Shown: positions 42,440-53,482 of the stretch, one piece after another
Layout: every line of letters starts with the position of its first letter
Position numbering within the stretch: the first letter of the stretch is position 1
DNA from: Pseudomonas fragi
GTDB taxonomy: Bacteria; Pseudomonadota; Gammaproteobacteria; Pseudomonadales; Pseudomonadaceae
Assembly (NCBI RefSeq): GCF_025426255.1
Contig: NZ_CP104861.1
Coordinates: 1,922,001-1,986,000, forward strand
DNA: 64,000 bases
Direction of reading: 5' to 3'
Made by a program: the position numbers and the translations under genes
The notes under the pieces: generated by a model
Told to the model about the DNA's origin: nothing
The model's database searches: none
Seen by the model: only the letters and a program-made list of their open reading frames with translations

Positions 42440-43060
42440 ATGGGCAATCACAAGATCGAAATTCGGCGCAGTAATGTCGAAAAAATCCTCCTAGGGGCCG
42501 AAAAGGTTTTTGCCGAAAAAGGCTTTGCCGGTACGGCGATGGCGGATATCGCCGCGCAAGTCGAACTGCCACGCTCTAACCTGCACTACTACTTCAGTAC
42601 CAAAACCGAGTTGTATAGCGCTGTATTGCTGGGTTTGCTCGAGGTATGGAAGCAGGACGCGCTGTGTTTCGAAACCTATGATGATCCGCGTTTGGTGCTC
42701 AGCAGTTACATTCGCGCCAAAATGAACCATTCGCGCACACGGCCCCATGGTTCGAAAGTCTGGGCCAATGAGATGATCCACGGCGCCCCGACCCTGGGCC
42801 TGGCGCTGGATGCCAGCCTCTATGACTGGGCGAAGATGAAGGAGGCGAAAATCAGCCAATGGGTGCAAGACAAGCGCATCCTGCCGGTGGAACCGTCCAG
42901 CCTGTTGTATATGATCTGGGCCTCAACCCAGCATTACGCCGACTTCGACCATCAAGTGACGATTATCAACGACCATCAGCCCTTGTCCGATATCCAGTTT
43001 GAACGGGCGCTGCAGACCGTCACCAGCGTGATCCTGCGCGGGATCGGGTTGGAGCCGTAA
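42440..43060 (+). CDS. RutR-family TetR regulator of pyrimidine metabolism
   Basis: A 206-residue TetR-type protein. The HTH is near residues 15-60 (GTAMADIAAQVELPRSNLHYYF), and the C-terminal domain contains LYMIWASTQHYADF, nearly identical to the matching block of E. coli RutR, which binds uracil or thymine. Its gene ends 181 bases from preA (on the opposite strand) and is beside the whole pyrimidine-degradation locus, so it likely controls that locus. The open frame runs 69 bases further up; AAGGG supports the chosen ATG. Confidence 0.85.
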   Translation: MGNHKIEIRRSNVEKILLGAEKVFAEKGFAGTAMADIAAQVELPRSNLHYYFSTKTELYSAVLLGLLEVWKQDALCFETYDDPRLVLSSYIRAKMNHSRTRPHGSKVWANEMIHGAPTLGLALDASLYDWAKMKEAKISQWVQDKRILPVEPSSLLYMIWASTQHYADFDHQVTIINDHQPLSDIQFERALQTVTSVILRGIGLEP

Positions 43061-43076
43061 AATTTAGTGGGATGGA

Positions 43077-43234
43077 GGGGGTGTAGCAGCTGCCGCAGGA
43101 ACGAGGCTGCGTTCGGCGGCAAAGCCGTCGTAAAACCTGAGTCTGCGGTCTGTCAGTTAATTCGCGGACTCAGGTTTTACGATCGCTTCGCAATCGAACG
43201 CAGCCTCGTTCCTTCGGCAGCTGCTACACCCCCC
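43077..43234. repeat. Nested long inverted repeat at a convergent junction (copy 2)
   Basis: Outer arms of about 39-40 bases (43077-43115 and 43195-43234) differ at one or two bases and contain GTGTAGCAGCTGCCG and GGAACGAGGCTGCGTTCG. Perfect 15-bp inner arms (43129-43143 and 43167-43181, CGTAAAACCTGAGTC) extend the stem, so almost the whole element folds on itself. Same family as 25069-25213. Confidence 0.88.
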
Positions 43235-43240
43235 TGCATT

Positions 43241-44515
43241 CTACGAAGCCACCCGATACGGATTACGCGGGTCATGGTTCCAGTCCAGGAACGGCAGGCC
43301 ATTGTTGTAAGGCACCATCTCGATACAAGCCTCGACCGGGCAGGTGATCTGGCACAGGTTGCAGCCCACGCATTCGTCGTCGATTACTTCGTAATGGTGT
43401 GTCCCGTCAGGCTGTTTCAAGCTGGCGATGGCCTGGTGCGCGGTGTCTTCGCAGGCAATATGGCAACGTCCGCAGCCAATGCAGGCGTCCTGATCGATTT
43501 TGGCGATGACCTGATAATTGATATCCAGGTATTTCCAGTCAGTGGTATTGCCTACAGCGCGTCCGCAGAAGTCATCGAGGCAGGTAAAACCCTGGCTGTC
43601 CATCCAACGTGACAAACCGTCTTTCATCTCGTCGACAATCCGAAATCCGTGGAGCATTGCCGCCGTACACACCTGGATCGAGCCACAGCCCATGGCAATA
43701 AACTCTGCCGCATCACGCCAACTGCCAATGCCGCCTATCCCACTGATAGGCAAGCCTTTGGTCAGTGGGTCGCGGGCGATTTCAGCCACCATATTCAGCG
43801 CAATCGGCTTGACCGCCGAACCGCAATAACCGCCGTGGGTACTTTTGTTGCCCACCGTGGGCAACGCCACCATGTGTTCAAGGTCGACACTGGTGATCGA
43901 GTTGATGGTGTTGATCAACGACACCGCATCGGCACCGCCTCGATAAGCGGCCCGGGCGCTGAGGCGTACATCGGTGATATTGGGCGTCAGCTTGACAATC
44001 ACCGGCAGCGAACAATAGGTCTTGCACCAGCGCGTCACCAGCTCGACGTACTCGGGCACCTGGCCCACCGCAGCGCCCATGCCGCGTTCGGGCATGCCGT
44101 GGGGGCAACCGAAATTAAGCTCGATGCCATCGGCGCCCGTGGCCTCCACCAGCGGCAGGATGGATTTCCATGCCTGCTCTTCGCAGGGCACCATCAGCGA
44201 CACGATCAGTGCACGGTCCGGCCAGTCCTTCTTGACCTGGGTAATCTCGCGCAAGTTGATTTCAAGGGAGCGGTCGGTAATCAACTCGATATTGTTGATG
44301 CCTATGACTTCGCGATTCGGCCCGTAGTGAGCCGAGTAGCGTGAAGATACGTTGACCGCGGCCGGGTCCTCACCCAGGGTTTTCCAGACCACGCCACCCC
44401 AGCCTGCCTCATAGGCGCGCACTACGTTGTAGGCTTTGTCGGTCGGAGGTGCAGACGCGAGCCAGAAAGGATTGGGCGCTTTGATACCGGCGAATACAAT
44501 CGAGAGATCGGCCAT
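43241..44515 (-). CDS. preA: NAD-dependent dihydropyrimidine dehydrogenase subunit PreA
   Basis: A 424-residue subunit that reduces uracil and thymine to the 5,6-dihydro forms. An N-terminal FMN-binding dihydroorotate-dehydrogenase-like barrel (about 1-310) has the active-site Cys in ELNFGCPHGM. Two 4Fe-4S motifs follow at the C-terminus: CIGCGRCHIAC (followed by Glu rather than the usual Pro) and CVGCNLCQITCP. The gene starts on the base after the preT stop, so the two are translationally linked. It closes the leftward hydA-preT-preA operon. Confidence 0.95.
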   Translation of the reverse strand: MADLSIVFAGIKAPNPFWLASAPPTDKAYNVVRAYEAGWGGVVWKTLGEDPAAVNVSSRYSAHYGPNREVIGINNIELITDRSLEINLREITQVKKDWPDRALIVSLMVPCEEQAWKSILPLVEATGADGIELNFGCPHGMPERGMGAAVGQVPEYVELVTRWCKTYCSLPVIVKLTPNITDVRLSARAAYRGGADAVSLINTINSITSVDLEHMVALPTVGNKSTHGGYCGSAVKPIALNMVAEIARDPLTKGLPISGIGGIGSWRDAAEFIAMGCGSIQVCTAAMLHGFRIVDEMKDGLSRWMDSQGFTCLDDFCGRAVGNTTDWKYLDINYQVIAKIDQDACIGCGRCHIACEDTAHQAIASLKQPDGTHHYEVIDDECVGCNLCQITCPVEACIEMVPYNNGLPFLDWNHDPRNPYRVAS

Positions 44516-45883
44516 TTACGCGGCCTCCTGATCAAGCATGAGTTGGGCATGCATGGCTTGCGCGGCCAGCTTGCCGTGCTGCACGGCCTGTACGGTCAAG
44601 TCCTGCCCCAGTGACGTGCAATCGCCTCCGGCATAGATTCCCGGAATACTGGTGCGCAGTTGCTCGTCCACCTCGATCCGGTCACCCACGCGCTTGAGCG
44701 CTTGTGCCAACGGATCGCCCAGTGCCGCGTTATCAAAAGTCTGGCCGATGGCCTTGAACACCGCGTCAGCCGCCAGTTCGAAGGTTTCACCGGTGGTGAC
44801 CAGGCGCCCATCCTCAAGCCGGGTACGGGCGAAGCGCATGCCACGCACATGGCCCTTTTTATCCAGTAACACTTCCTGCGGTTGTGCCCAGGTCATGAGT
44901 CGCACCTGATTGGCCTTGGCAATGTCCTGTTCGTGCCCGGTGGCGCTCATGTCTTCAAGACCGCGGCGATACACCAGGTTCACCTCGCGTGCACCTAAGC
45001 GGGCCATCTGTACCGCCATGTCGATTGCCGTGTTGCCAGCGCCCAGCACAATGCAGCGTTCGGCCAGGGGCAATTGCGTCAGGTCGTCGCTTTGGCGCAG
45101 TTCGCGGATGTAGTCGGTGGCGGCCAGCACCCCTGGCGCATCTTCGTGAGGCAGCCCCAATTGGCGACTGGCTGCCAGCCCCAGGCCCAGAAACACCGAG
45201 TCAAACTCCAGGTGCAGGTCGCTCAGTTTCAGGTTGTCACCCAGACGCTGCCCGTGGCGCACTTCAATGCCACCGACCTGCAATACAAAATCCACTTCGC
45301 GCTGGGCGAAATCATCCACCAGCTTGTATTTGGCAATCCCGTACTCATTGAGCCCGCCGGATTTTTCCCGGGCCTCGAAAATCACCACTTCATGTCCGAG
45401 CAGCGCCAGGCGATGAGCGCAGGCCAAGCCGGCAGGTCCGGCACCGACCACGGCGATACGCTTGCCGGTGGGGGCTGCACGTTTGAACGGATGTTCGCTG
45501 AACTGCGCATGGTCGACCGCATAACGCTGTAACAAACCGATCAGCACCGGGGCGCATTCCTCGGTGTTATTGCGCACGCAGGCTTGCTGGCACAGCACTT
45601 CGGTGGGACAGACCCGGGCGCAACTGCCGCCGAGGATATTGGCCGAAAGGATTTTTTGCGCTGCCCCCTGGACGTTTTCCTGCTGGATATTGCGAATAAA
45701 CGACGGGATATCTATGTCACTGGGGCACGCATTGACGCAGGGCGCGTCATAGCAATACAGGCAGCGCGAGCTTTCCAATGCGGCCTGGCGCGCGCTGAGG
45801 GGCGGCGCCAGGTCGGTAAAGTGGCTCGCCAGCACCTGCGCGTTGTCGTGCGGGTGCGGTAAATGGTTCAGGGACTTGATCAC
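44516..45883 (-). CDS. preT: NAD-dependent dihydropyrimidine dehydrogenase subunit PreT
   Basis: A 455-residue flavoprotein that feeds NADH electrons to PreA. N-terminal Fe-S cysteines (CLYCYDAPCVNACPSDIDIP and CARVCPTEVLCQQAC) precede an FAD site (VVGAGPAGLACAHRLALLGH, about 145-164), an NAD(P) site (VLGAGNTAIDMAVQ, about 288-301) and the closing GIYAGGDCTS. The layout matches glutamate-synthase small-subunit-like proteins. It lies 58 bases after hydA and directly abuts preA. Confidence 0.94.
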   Translation of the reverse strand: MIKSLNHLPHPHDNAQVLASHFTDLAPPLSARQAALESSRCLYCYDAPCVNACPSDIDIPSFIRNIQQENVQGAAQKILSANILGGSCARVCPTEVLCQQACVRNNTEECAPVLIGLLQRYAVDHAQFSEHPFKRAAPTGKRIAVVGAGPAGLACAHRLALLGHEVVIFEAREKSGGLNEYGIAKYKLVDDFAQREVDFVLQVGGIEVRHGQRLGDNLKLSDLHLEFDSVFLGLGLAASRQLGLPHEDAPGVLAATDYIRELRQSDDLTQLPLAERCIVLGAGNTAIDMAVQMARLGAREVNLVYRRGLEDMSATGHEQDIAKANQVRLMTWAQPQEVLLDKKGHVRGMRFARTRLEDGRLVTTGETFELAADAVFKAIGQTFDNAALGDPLAQALKRVGDRIEVDEQLRTSIPGIYAGGDCTSLGQDLTVQAVQHGKLAAQAMHAQLMLDQEAA

Positions 45884-45941
45884 GGTGATTGCCTCACGGT
45901 TGTGGGGATCGTCCTGCCTCTGTCGGGCAGTATTGTGCGAC

Positions 45942-48005
<2,064 letters not shown>

Positions 48006-49493
48006 ATGCAACCGAGCAGATCCCAAGTCACCGAACGTAACGGTTTATACGAGTTGGACCCAGGGCCTGAAGTCCTCGATAGTTCCCGGTACAACCACGA
48101 TATCGCCCCCACCAAAGTGCATGAGCGCACCTGGAATAAATGGCATATCACTGCCTTGTGGATTGGCATGTCCATTTGCGTGCCTACCTACACCTTGGGC
48201 GGAGTGTTGACGGCTTACTTCGGGCTTTCGGTCGGCGAGGCGCTGCTGGCGATTCTGATGGCCAATATCGTGGTGTTGATCCCGCTGACACTGAACGCTT
48301 TTGCTGGCACCAAATACGGCATTCCCTTTCCGGTATTGCTGCGCTCTTCCTTCGGCATCATCGGTTCTAACGTTCCGTGCCTGATCCGTGCCCTGGTGGC
48401 CTGCGGCTGGTTTGGTATTCAGACGTTATTCGGCGGCCTGGCCATTCACTTGTTTCTGGGCTCGGTGTTCGAGGGCTGGAAAAGCCTTGGTGGCACCGGT
48501 GAAGTCATCGGTTTCATGATGTTCTGGGCACTAAACCTGTGGGTGGTGTTGCGCGGTGCCGAATCGATCAAATGGCTCGAAACCTTGTCTGCGCCACTGC
48601 TGGTGCTGGTCGGCCTCGGTTTGCTGGTGTGGGCATTGCCCAACGTGTCGATGACCGAGCTGCTGGCCCAGCCGCCCAAGCGCCCTGAAGGCGCCAGCGT
48701 GTATGGCTACTTCTTTGCCGGCCTGACCGCCATGGTTGGTTTTTGGGCCACTTTGTCACTGAATATTCCGGACTTCAGCCGCTACGCAAAAAGTCAGAAA
48801 GACCAGATTCTGGGGCAGATATTCGGTTTGCCGCTGACCATGTTCCTGTTCGCCGCATTGGGCGTGGTGATGACGGCTGCGTCGGAAAAACTGGTAGGCG
48901 TTACGGTGTCTGATCCGGTGAGCCTGATCGGCCATATTCAAAGTCCGGGCTGGGTGGCACTGGCCATGGCGCTGATCATCATCGCCACCCTGTCGACCAA
49001 TACCGCAGCCAATATCGTGTCGCCCACCAATGACTTCCAGAACATTGCCCCGAAGTTGATCAACCGAACCACCGCAGTGATGTTGACGGGGCTGGTGGGG
49101 TTGGTGTTGATGGCCCACGAACTGCTCAAAAAACTCGGTTTGCTGGTCTCTGATGTGAGCCTGGAAACCGTGTACTCGAACTGGCTGCTGGGTTACTCCA
49201 GCCTGTTGGGGCCGATTGCCGGAATCATGGTGGTCGACTATTTCATCATCCGTAAGCAACAGCTCGACCTCGCGGGGCTGTACCACGACGGCGTTTATCC
49301 GGCATGGAACTGGAACGGATTTATCGCTTTTGGGATTCCCGTGGTGCTGACCTTGCTGTCGTTGGGCAGCAGCGCCTTCAGCTGGTTCTATGACTTCGGC
49401 TGGTTTACCGGGTCGTTGCTTGGTGCCGGGATTTATTACGGTTTGTGTCGCTTTAGCAGTCAGCAAGCACAGACCGTCAAAGGCACGGTTTAA
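48006..49493 (+). CDS. NCS1-family nucleobase:cation symporter
   Basis: A 495-residue, 12-helix inner-membrane carrier of the NCS1 family (uracil, allantoin, hydantoin). The signature ERTWNKWHITALWIGMSICV near residue 40 and the helix NIPDFSRYAKSQKDQ near 255 are typical. It should import uracil or dihydropyrimidines for the neighbouring enzymes. GAGAG lies 7-10 bases before the start. First gene of the rightward unit, with the amidohydrolase 36 bases on. Confidence 0.92.
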   Translation: MQPSRSQVTERNGLYELDPGPEVLDSSRYNHDIAPTKVHERTWNKWHITALWIGMSICVPTYTLGGVLTAYFGLSVGEALLAILMANIVVLIPLTLNAFAGTKYGIPFPVLLRSSFGIIGSNVPCLIRALVACGWFGIQTLFGGLAIHLFLGSVFEGWKSLGGTGEVIGFMMFWALNLWVVLRGAESIKWLETLSAPLLVLVGLGLLVWALPNVSMTELLAQPPKRPEGASVYGYFFAGLTAMVGFWATLSLNIPDFSRYAKSQKDQILGQIFGLPLTMFLFAALGVVMTAASEKLVGVTVSDPVSLIGHIQSPGWVALAMALIIIATLSTNTAANIVSPTNDFQNIAPKLINRTTAVMLTGLVGLVLMAHELLKKLGLLVSDVSLETVYSNWLLGYSSLLGPIAGIMVVDYFIIRKQQLDLAGLYHDGVYPAWNWNGFIAFGIPVVLTLLSLGSSAFSWFYDFGWFTGSLLGAGIYYGLCRFSSQQAQTVKGTV

Positions 49494-49529
49494 AGCCGAT
49501 CTCTACTACAACTGCCTGAGGAAAACTCC

Positions 49530-50804
49530 ATGAACGCCGTACAAGACCTTCAGCAGCAACGTACCCAAGCCATCAACGGTGAGCGCCTATGGGCCTCGCT
49601 GATGGAGATGGCCCAACTTGGCGCCACGGTAAAAGGCGGCGTGTGCCGCCTGGCTTTGACTGACCTCGACCGTCAGGCCCGTGACGTATTCGTACGCTGG
49701 TGCGAAGAGGCGAGCTGTACTGTCAGTGTGGATGCCGTGGGCAATATTTTTGCCCGCCGTCCCGGACGCAATCCCGACTTGCCGCCAGTGATGACCGGCA
49801 GCCATATCGACACTCAGCCCACCGGCGGCAAGTTTGACGGCTGCTTTGGCGTACTCGCCGGGGTTGAAGTGCTGCGCACCCTTAACGACCTCAATATCGA
49901 GACCGAAGCACCGCTGGAAGTGGTGGTCTGGACCAACGAAGAAGGCTCGCGCTTTGCGCCGTGCATGATGGGTTCCGGGGTGTTCGCCGAAAAATTCACC
50001 CTTGAAGAAACTCTGGCCAAAATCGATGCCCAGGGCGTGAGTGTCGGTGAAGCTCTGACTGCCATTGGCTATGCGGGCAGCCGCAAAGTCAGCGGCCATC
50101 CGGTGGGGGCCTATTTCGAAGCCCATATCGAACAGGGCCCGATCCTTGAGGACGAACGCAAAACCATTGGTGTGGTGCTGGGCGCTTTGGGGCAGAAATG
50201 GTTCGACCTCAACCTGCGGGGTGTCGAAGCTCACGCCGGGCCGACGCCCATGCACCTGCGCAAGGACGCCCTGGTCGGTGCCGCGGCGGTGGTTGCTGCG
50301 GTCAATCAAGCTGCTCTCGGCCATCAACCCCATGCCTGTGGCACCGTGGGTTGCCTGCAGGCCTACCCCGGTTCGCGCAATGTGATCCCCGGCGAAGTGC
50401 GCATGACCCTGGACTTCCGGCATCTGCTGCCTGAGCGTCTGGACTCGATGATTGCAGAGGTTCGCGGGGTGATTGAGGCCACCTGCAAGCAACATGGCCT
50501 GAGCTTCGAACTCACCCCCACGGCGGACTTTCCACCGTTGTATTTCAACCCTGACTGCGTCAACGCCGTGCGTGAGGCAGCCAACGAGTTGGGCCTGTCC
50601 AACATGGACATTGTCAGCGGCGCCGGGCACGACGCTATTTTTCTTGCCGAACTGGGGCCAGCCGGGATGATTTTTGTGCCATGTGAAGGCGGCATCAGCC
50701 ACAACGAAATCGAGAATGCCGACCCCAAGGACCTGGCGGCGGGGTGTGCGGTATTGCTTAAAGCCATGCTGGCGGCGTCGAAAGCCGTGGTACAGGCAGG
50801 CTGA
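49530..50804 (+). CDS. N-carbamoyl-beta-alanine amidohydrolase (M20-type Zn hydrolase)
   Basis: A 424-residue M20/HyuC-family metal hydrolase. Metal ligands are in GSHIDTQPTGGKFDG (about 90-104), VVWTNEEGSRF (about 131-141; catalytic and metal Glu), HIEQGP near 204, and SGAGHDAIF near 369. It would convert N-carbamoyl-beta-alanine to beta-alanine, CO2 and ammonia, the third step of reductive pyrimidine breakdown. Neighbouring dihydropyrimidinase and permease support this over allantoate or L-carbamoylase functions, which share the family. Confidence 0.9.
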   Translation: MNAVQDLQQQRTQAINGERLWASLMEMAQLGATVKGGVCRLALTDLDRQARDVFVRWCEEASCTVSVDAVGNIFARRPGRNPDLPPVMTGSHIDTQPTGGKFDGCFGVLAGVEVLRTLNDLNIETEAPLEVVVWTNEEGSRFAPCMMGSGVFAEKFTLEETLAKIDAQGVSVGEALTAIGYAGSRKVSGHPVGAYFEAHIEQGPILEDERKTIGVVLGALGQKWFDLNLRGVEAHAGPTPMHLRKDALVGAAAVVAAVNQAALGHQPHACGTVGCLQAYPGSRNVIPGEVRMTLDFRHLLPERLDSMIAEVRGVIEATCKQHGLSFELTPTADFPPLYFNPDCVNAVREAANELGLSNMDIVSGAGHDAIFLAELGPAGMIFVPCEGGISHNEIENADPKDLAAGCAVLLKAMLAASKAVVQAG

Positions 50805-50818
50805 TCGATAATCGACTT

Positions 50819-50903
50819 GTGGGAGCGGGCCGGCCCGCGATGGCATCGCTGCGATTTGCCTGACAGACCGCGTCGCTTGCATCGCGAGCAGGCTCGCTCC
50901 CAC
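50819..50903. repeat. REPIN (paired REP elements)
   Basis: GTGGGAGCGGGCCGGCCCGC at the left and GCGAGCAGGCTCGCTCCCAC at the right, in opposite orientation, form an 85-base REPIN. It sits between the 3' ends of the amidohydrolase and outer-membrane channel genes. Confidence 0.85.
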
Positions 50904-50919
50904 TGATACGGGATATACG

Positions 50920-52332
50920 TCAACCCTTCCAACCACCCCCCAACGCCGTCAGCAATCCCACACTGGCCTGCAACTGCCGGGTGCGCAGGGCTTGTACCTG
51001 GCGCTGGGCTTGCAGCGCTGCGGTCTGTGCGGTCACCACATCCAGATAACTCACAGCCCCGGCTTCATAGCTGTTGGTGGCGATCGCTTGGGTGTGTTCG
51101 GCGGCATTGGCGGCCGCTTGTTCGTCGAGGCTTTCCTGTTGTAGATCGCGCAACTGGGCGAGGTTATCTTCGACTTCACGCACCGCATGCAGCACCTGGC
51201 TGCGATAGTGAGCCGAGGCTTCTTCAAATTCGGCCTTGGCCTGGCGCTCCTGGCCATCGAGCCTGCCACCATCAAAAATCGGCAGGCTGATCAGCGGCCC
51301 CAGTGCCCAAAACCGATTACCTGCGGCCAGTAAATTGCCGCTGCCCTGGGTTTGTCCGCCGAGCAGGCCGGTCAGGCTGAAGTCCGGATACCAGGCCGCT
51401 TTTGCCACGCCAATTGCGGCGTTGGCGGCAAATACTCGGCGCTCGGCGGCTGCAATGTCGGGTCGGCGTTGCAACAAGGTACTGGGCAAGGTTTGCGGCT
51501 GATCGGGCAGGCTTAATCGGTGCTCACTGGCAGCCAGCTGGAAATTGCTGGCAGGCTCGCCCACCAGTTCGCCAATGGCATGTTCAGTCAGGTTGCGCTG
51601 GGCGCGCACGTCGTCCAGTTGCGCCTCGGCTTCGGCCAGTTGGCTTTGCGCACGGGTCAAGTCGAGTTCAGAGGCAATTTGCCCCTGATAGCGCGAACGG
51701 GTCAGTTGCAGGGCCTGGCTGTAGTCATCCAGCGATTTGGACAGAATTTGCTGTTGCGCATCCAGCCCGTCGAGTTGCACATACAGGCTGGCAAGCTGGT
51801 GTTGCAGGCTCAAGCGCGCCACAGCCAGATCATCCGCGGAGGCTTGGGCCTGGGCATCGCCAGCTGCGACCTGATTACGGATTTTGCCCCACAGGTCGAG
51901 GTCGAAATTCAACGCGAATCCGGCCGTATTGCTGTTGTACACCGATGGTTGAGTCGTGCCGCGTAAAGGCCGGTTGTCCGATTGACGCTGGCGCAAAGGT
52001 TGTCCGCTAGCCGTTATTTGCGGGAACAACCCCGCGTGCAACTGGCTGGCATAAGCCTGCGCCGCATCGAAGTGGCTCAGTGCCGCCGCCAGGTCTGGAT
52101 TGGCCTTGAGCAATTGCTGTTGCAGGGTGTTCAGGCGTTCATCCTGATACACCCGCCACCACTGGGGCGACAGCTGATCGGCAGGTTGCGCGCTGTGCCA
52201 CGGTCCGTCGCTGCTTTGCTCACGGTAATGCGTGGGCAAATCCAGGACAGGGGTTTTATAGGTGGGCGCCAGGGAACAGCCCTGCAACGCCAGGGCCAAT
52301 AACAGGGCTCCACGTTTAAGCCTTGGCTGCAT
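50920..52332 (-). CDS. RND efflux outer-membrane channel lipoprotein (NodT/OprM type)
   Basis: A 470-residue outer-membrane factor. The leader MQPRLKRGALLLALALQGC gives a lipidated Cys19. Two similar halves with long coiled-coil helices (QLAEAEAQLDDVRAQRNL, ATNSYEAGAVSYLDVVTAQ) build the trimeric TolC-like tunnel, and the PDIAAAERRVFAANAAIGVAKAAWYP block is characteristic of the family. Its start lies 17 bases inside the adaptor gene, so it is the last gene of the pump-adaptor-channel operon. Confidence 0.92.
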   Translation of the reverse strand: MQPRLKRGALLLALALQGCSLAPTYKTPVLDLPTHYREQSSDGPWHSAQPADQLSPQWWRVYQDERLNTLQQQLLKANPDLAAALSHFDAAQAYASQLHAGLFPQITASGQPLRQRQSDNRPLRGTTQPSVYNSNTAGFALNFDLDLWGKIRNQVAAGDAQAQASADDLAVARLSLQHQLASLYVQLDGLDAQQQILSKSLDDYSQALQLTRSRYQGQIASELDLTRAQSQLAEAEAQLDDVRAQRNLTEHAIGELVGEPASNFQLAASEHRLSLPDQPQTLPSTLLQRRPDIAAAERRVFAANAAIGVAKAAWYPDFSLTGLLGGQTQGSGNLLAAGNRFWALGPLISLPIFDGGRLDGQERQAKAEFEEASAHYRSQVLHAVREVEDNLAQLRDLQQESLDEQAAANAAEHTQAIATNSYEAGAVSYLDVVTAQTAALQAQRQVQALRTRQLQASVGLLTALGGGWKG

Positions 52333-53482
52333 GGGAGGCTCCTGCGTCGGCCAGTTTCACCGGGTCGCCTTCACGCAAGGCGTCGGGCGGGTTGTCGATT
52401 ACCGTGTCGGCAGCCTTGAGGCCCTGGTCGATCACCAACCGCTCGCCCAGATCCAGGCCGATATGGATGTTCTGCAAATGCACATGGTGCGCACTGTCGA
52501 GTACGGCAACCTGGGTGCCCTGGGCGCGGAAGATCAACGCACTGGCCGGAATACTGACGCCGTGGGTGTCCGCCGGGATTGCCAAGGTGGCTTCGGCGTA
52601 ATCCCCGGGCATCAGGGCGTCGCCGGGGTTTTGCGCTACAAACTGCGCCATCAGGGTGCCCGAACGCTGGTCAATCGAGGTCGAGTTGCCAATCAGGCTG
52701 GCGCTGAACGTTTGCCCCGGATGCTCCGGCACGCTGAGTTGCACCTGCATGCCAGGGCGGATCACGCTGGCGTAGTTCTGCGGCACCGGCACGTAAAGGC
52801 GTAGTTGGTGGGTGTCGGCGATGTCAAACAGCTCGGTATCGGTGTCGGTGTCGGCCTTGATCAACTGGCCAATATCGGTGTGGCGCGCGGTGATGGTTCC
52901 GGCGAATGGCGCGCGAATGGTTTTGTAGGCTTCCAAGGTAGAGAGGCGTGCGTAATCAGCTTCGCCAGCCTGGGCATTGGCCTTGGCTGCGGCAGCATTG
53001 GATTGCTTCTCGTCGGCTTCCTGACGCGATACGGAATGGCTGGCCAGCAGGTTTTGCCAACGCGTGGCGGTCGTGGCCGCGAGCCTGGCATTGGCTTGTT
53101 CCTGCACCATATGGGCGCGGGTCTGCGCCAGTTGTTGATCGAGATCAGGGCTGTCGATGACGGCCAGTATCTGCCCGGCTTCAACTTTGCTGCCAATATC
53201 GGTTTGCCAGCTTTTCAGGTAGCCACTGACACGGGCATGAATTGGCGCTTTGCTCCAGGCTTCCAGGTGCGCGGGCAGGCGCAGGGTGTCGCCGTGGGCG
53301 TTTTGCAGCGGTTGGAACACGCTGACAATCGGCAGGGCGGCCGCTTCGGTCCATTGGCTCACCGCATGTTCGTGGCGGCTGCGTGCTGCCAGGCCATTGG
53401 CTACCAACAAGGCGGCCAGCGTCAGGCCGCCGATGCCCAAGTACATCAAGCGCTTGCGCGAGGGTTTTTGATCAGACGACAT
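52316..53482 (-). CDS. RND efflux periplasmic adaptor
   Basis: A 388-residue membrane-fusion protein with an N-terminal anchor (MYLGIGGLTLAALLVANGLAA). It shows the lipoyl halves (IHARVSGYLKSWQTDIGSKVEAGQILAVIDSPDL and TIRAPFAGTITARHTDIGQL) flanking an alpha-hairpin of about 80 residues, and then the beta-barrel and membrane-proximal domains. It bridges the pump and the outer-membrane channel. The chosen ATG has GGAG 10 bases upstream; it overlaps the end of the pump gene by 11 bases. Confidence 0.92.
   Translation of the reverse strand: MSSDQKPSRKRLMYLGIGGLTLAALLVANGLAARSRHEHAVSQWTEAAALPIVSVFQPLQNAHGDTLRLPAHLEAWSKAPIHARVSGYLKSWQTDIGSKVEAGQILAVIDSPDLDQQLAQTRAHMVQEQANARLAATTATRWQNLLASHSVSRQEADEKQSNAAAAKANAQAGEADYARLSTLEAYKTIRAPFAGTITARHTDIGQLIKADTDTDTELFDIADTHQLRLYVPVPQNYASVIRPGMQVQLSVPEHPGQTFSASLIGNSTSIDQRSGTLMAQFVAQNPGDALMPGDYAEATLAIPADTHGVSIPASALIFRAQGTQVAVLDSAHHVHLQNIHIGLDLGERLVIDQGLKAADTVIDNPPDALREGDPVKLADAGASHAAKA

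Noticed and set aside
43649..44344. A 231-residue rightward frame inside preA
   Set aside because: Antisense to preA, which shows all cofactor motifs; the frame has no recognisable domain.
49587..50936. A 449-residue leftward frame over the amidohydrolase gene
   Set aside because: Antisense shadow; it even runs into the REPIN, and the sense protein has intact metal ligands.
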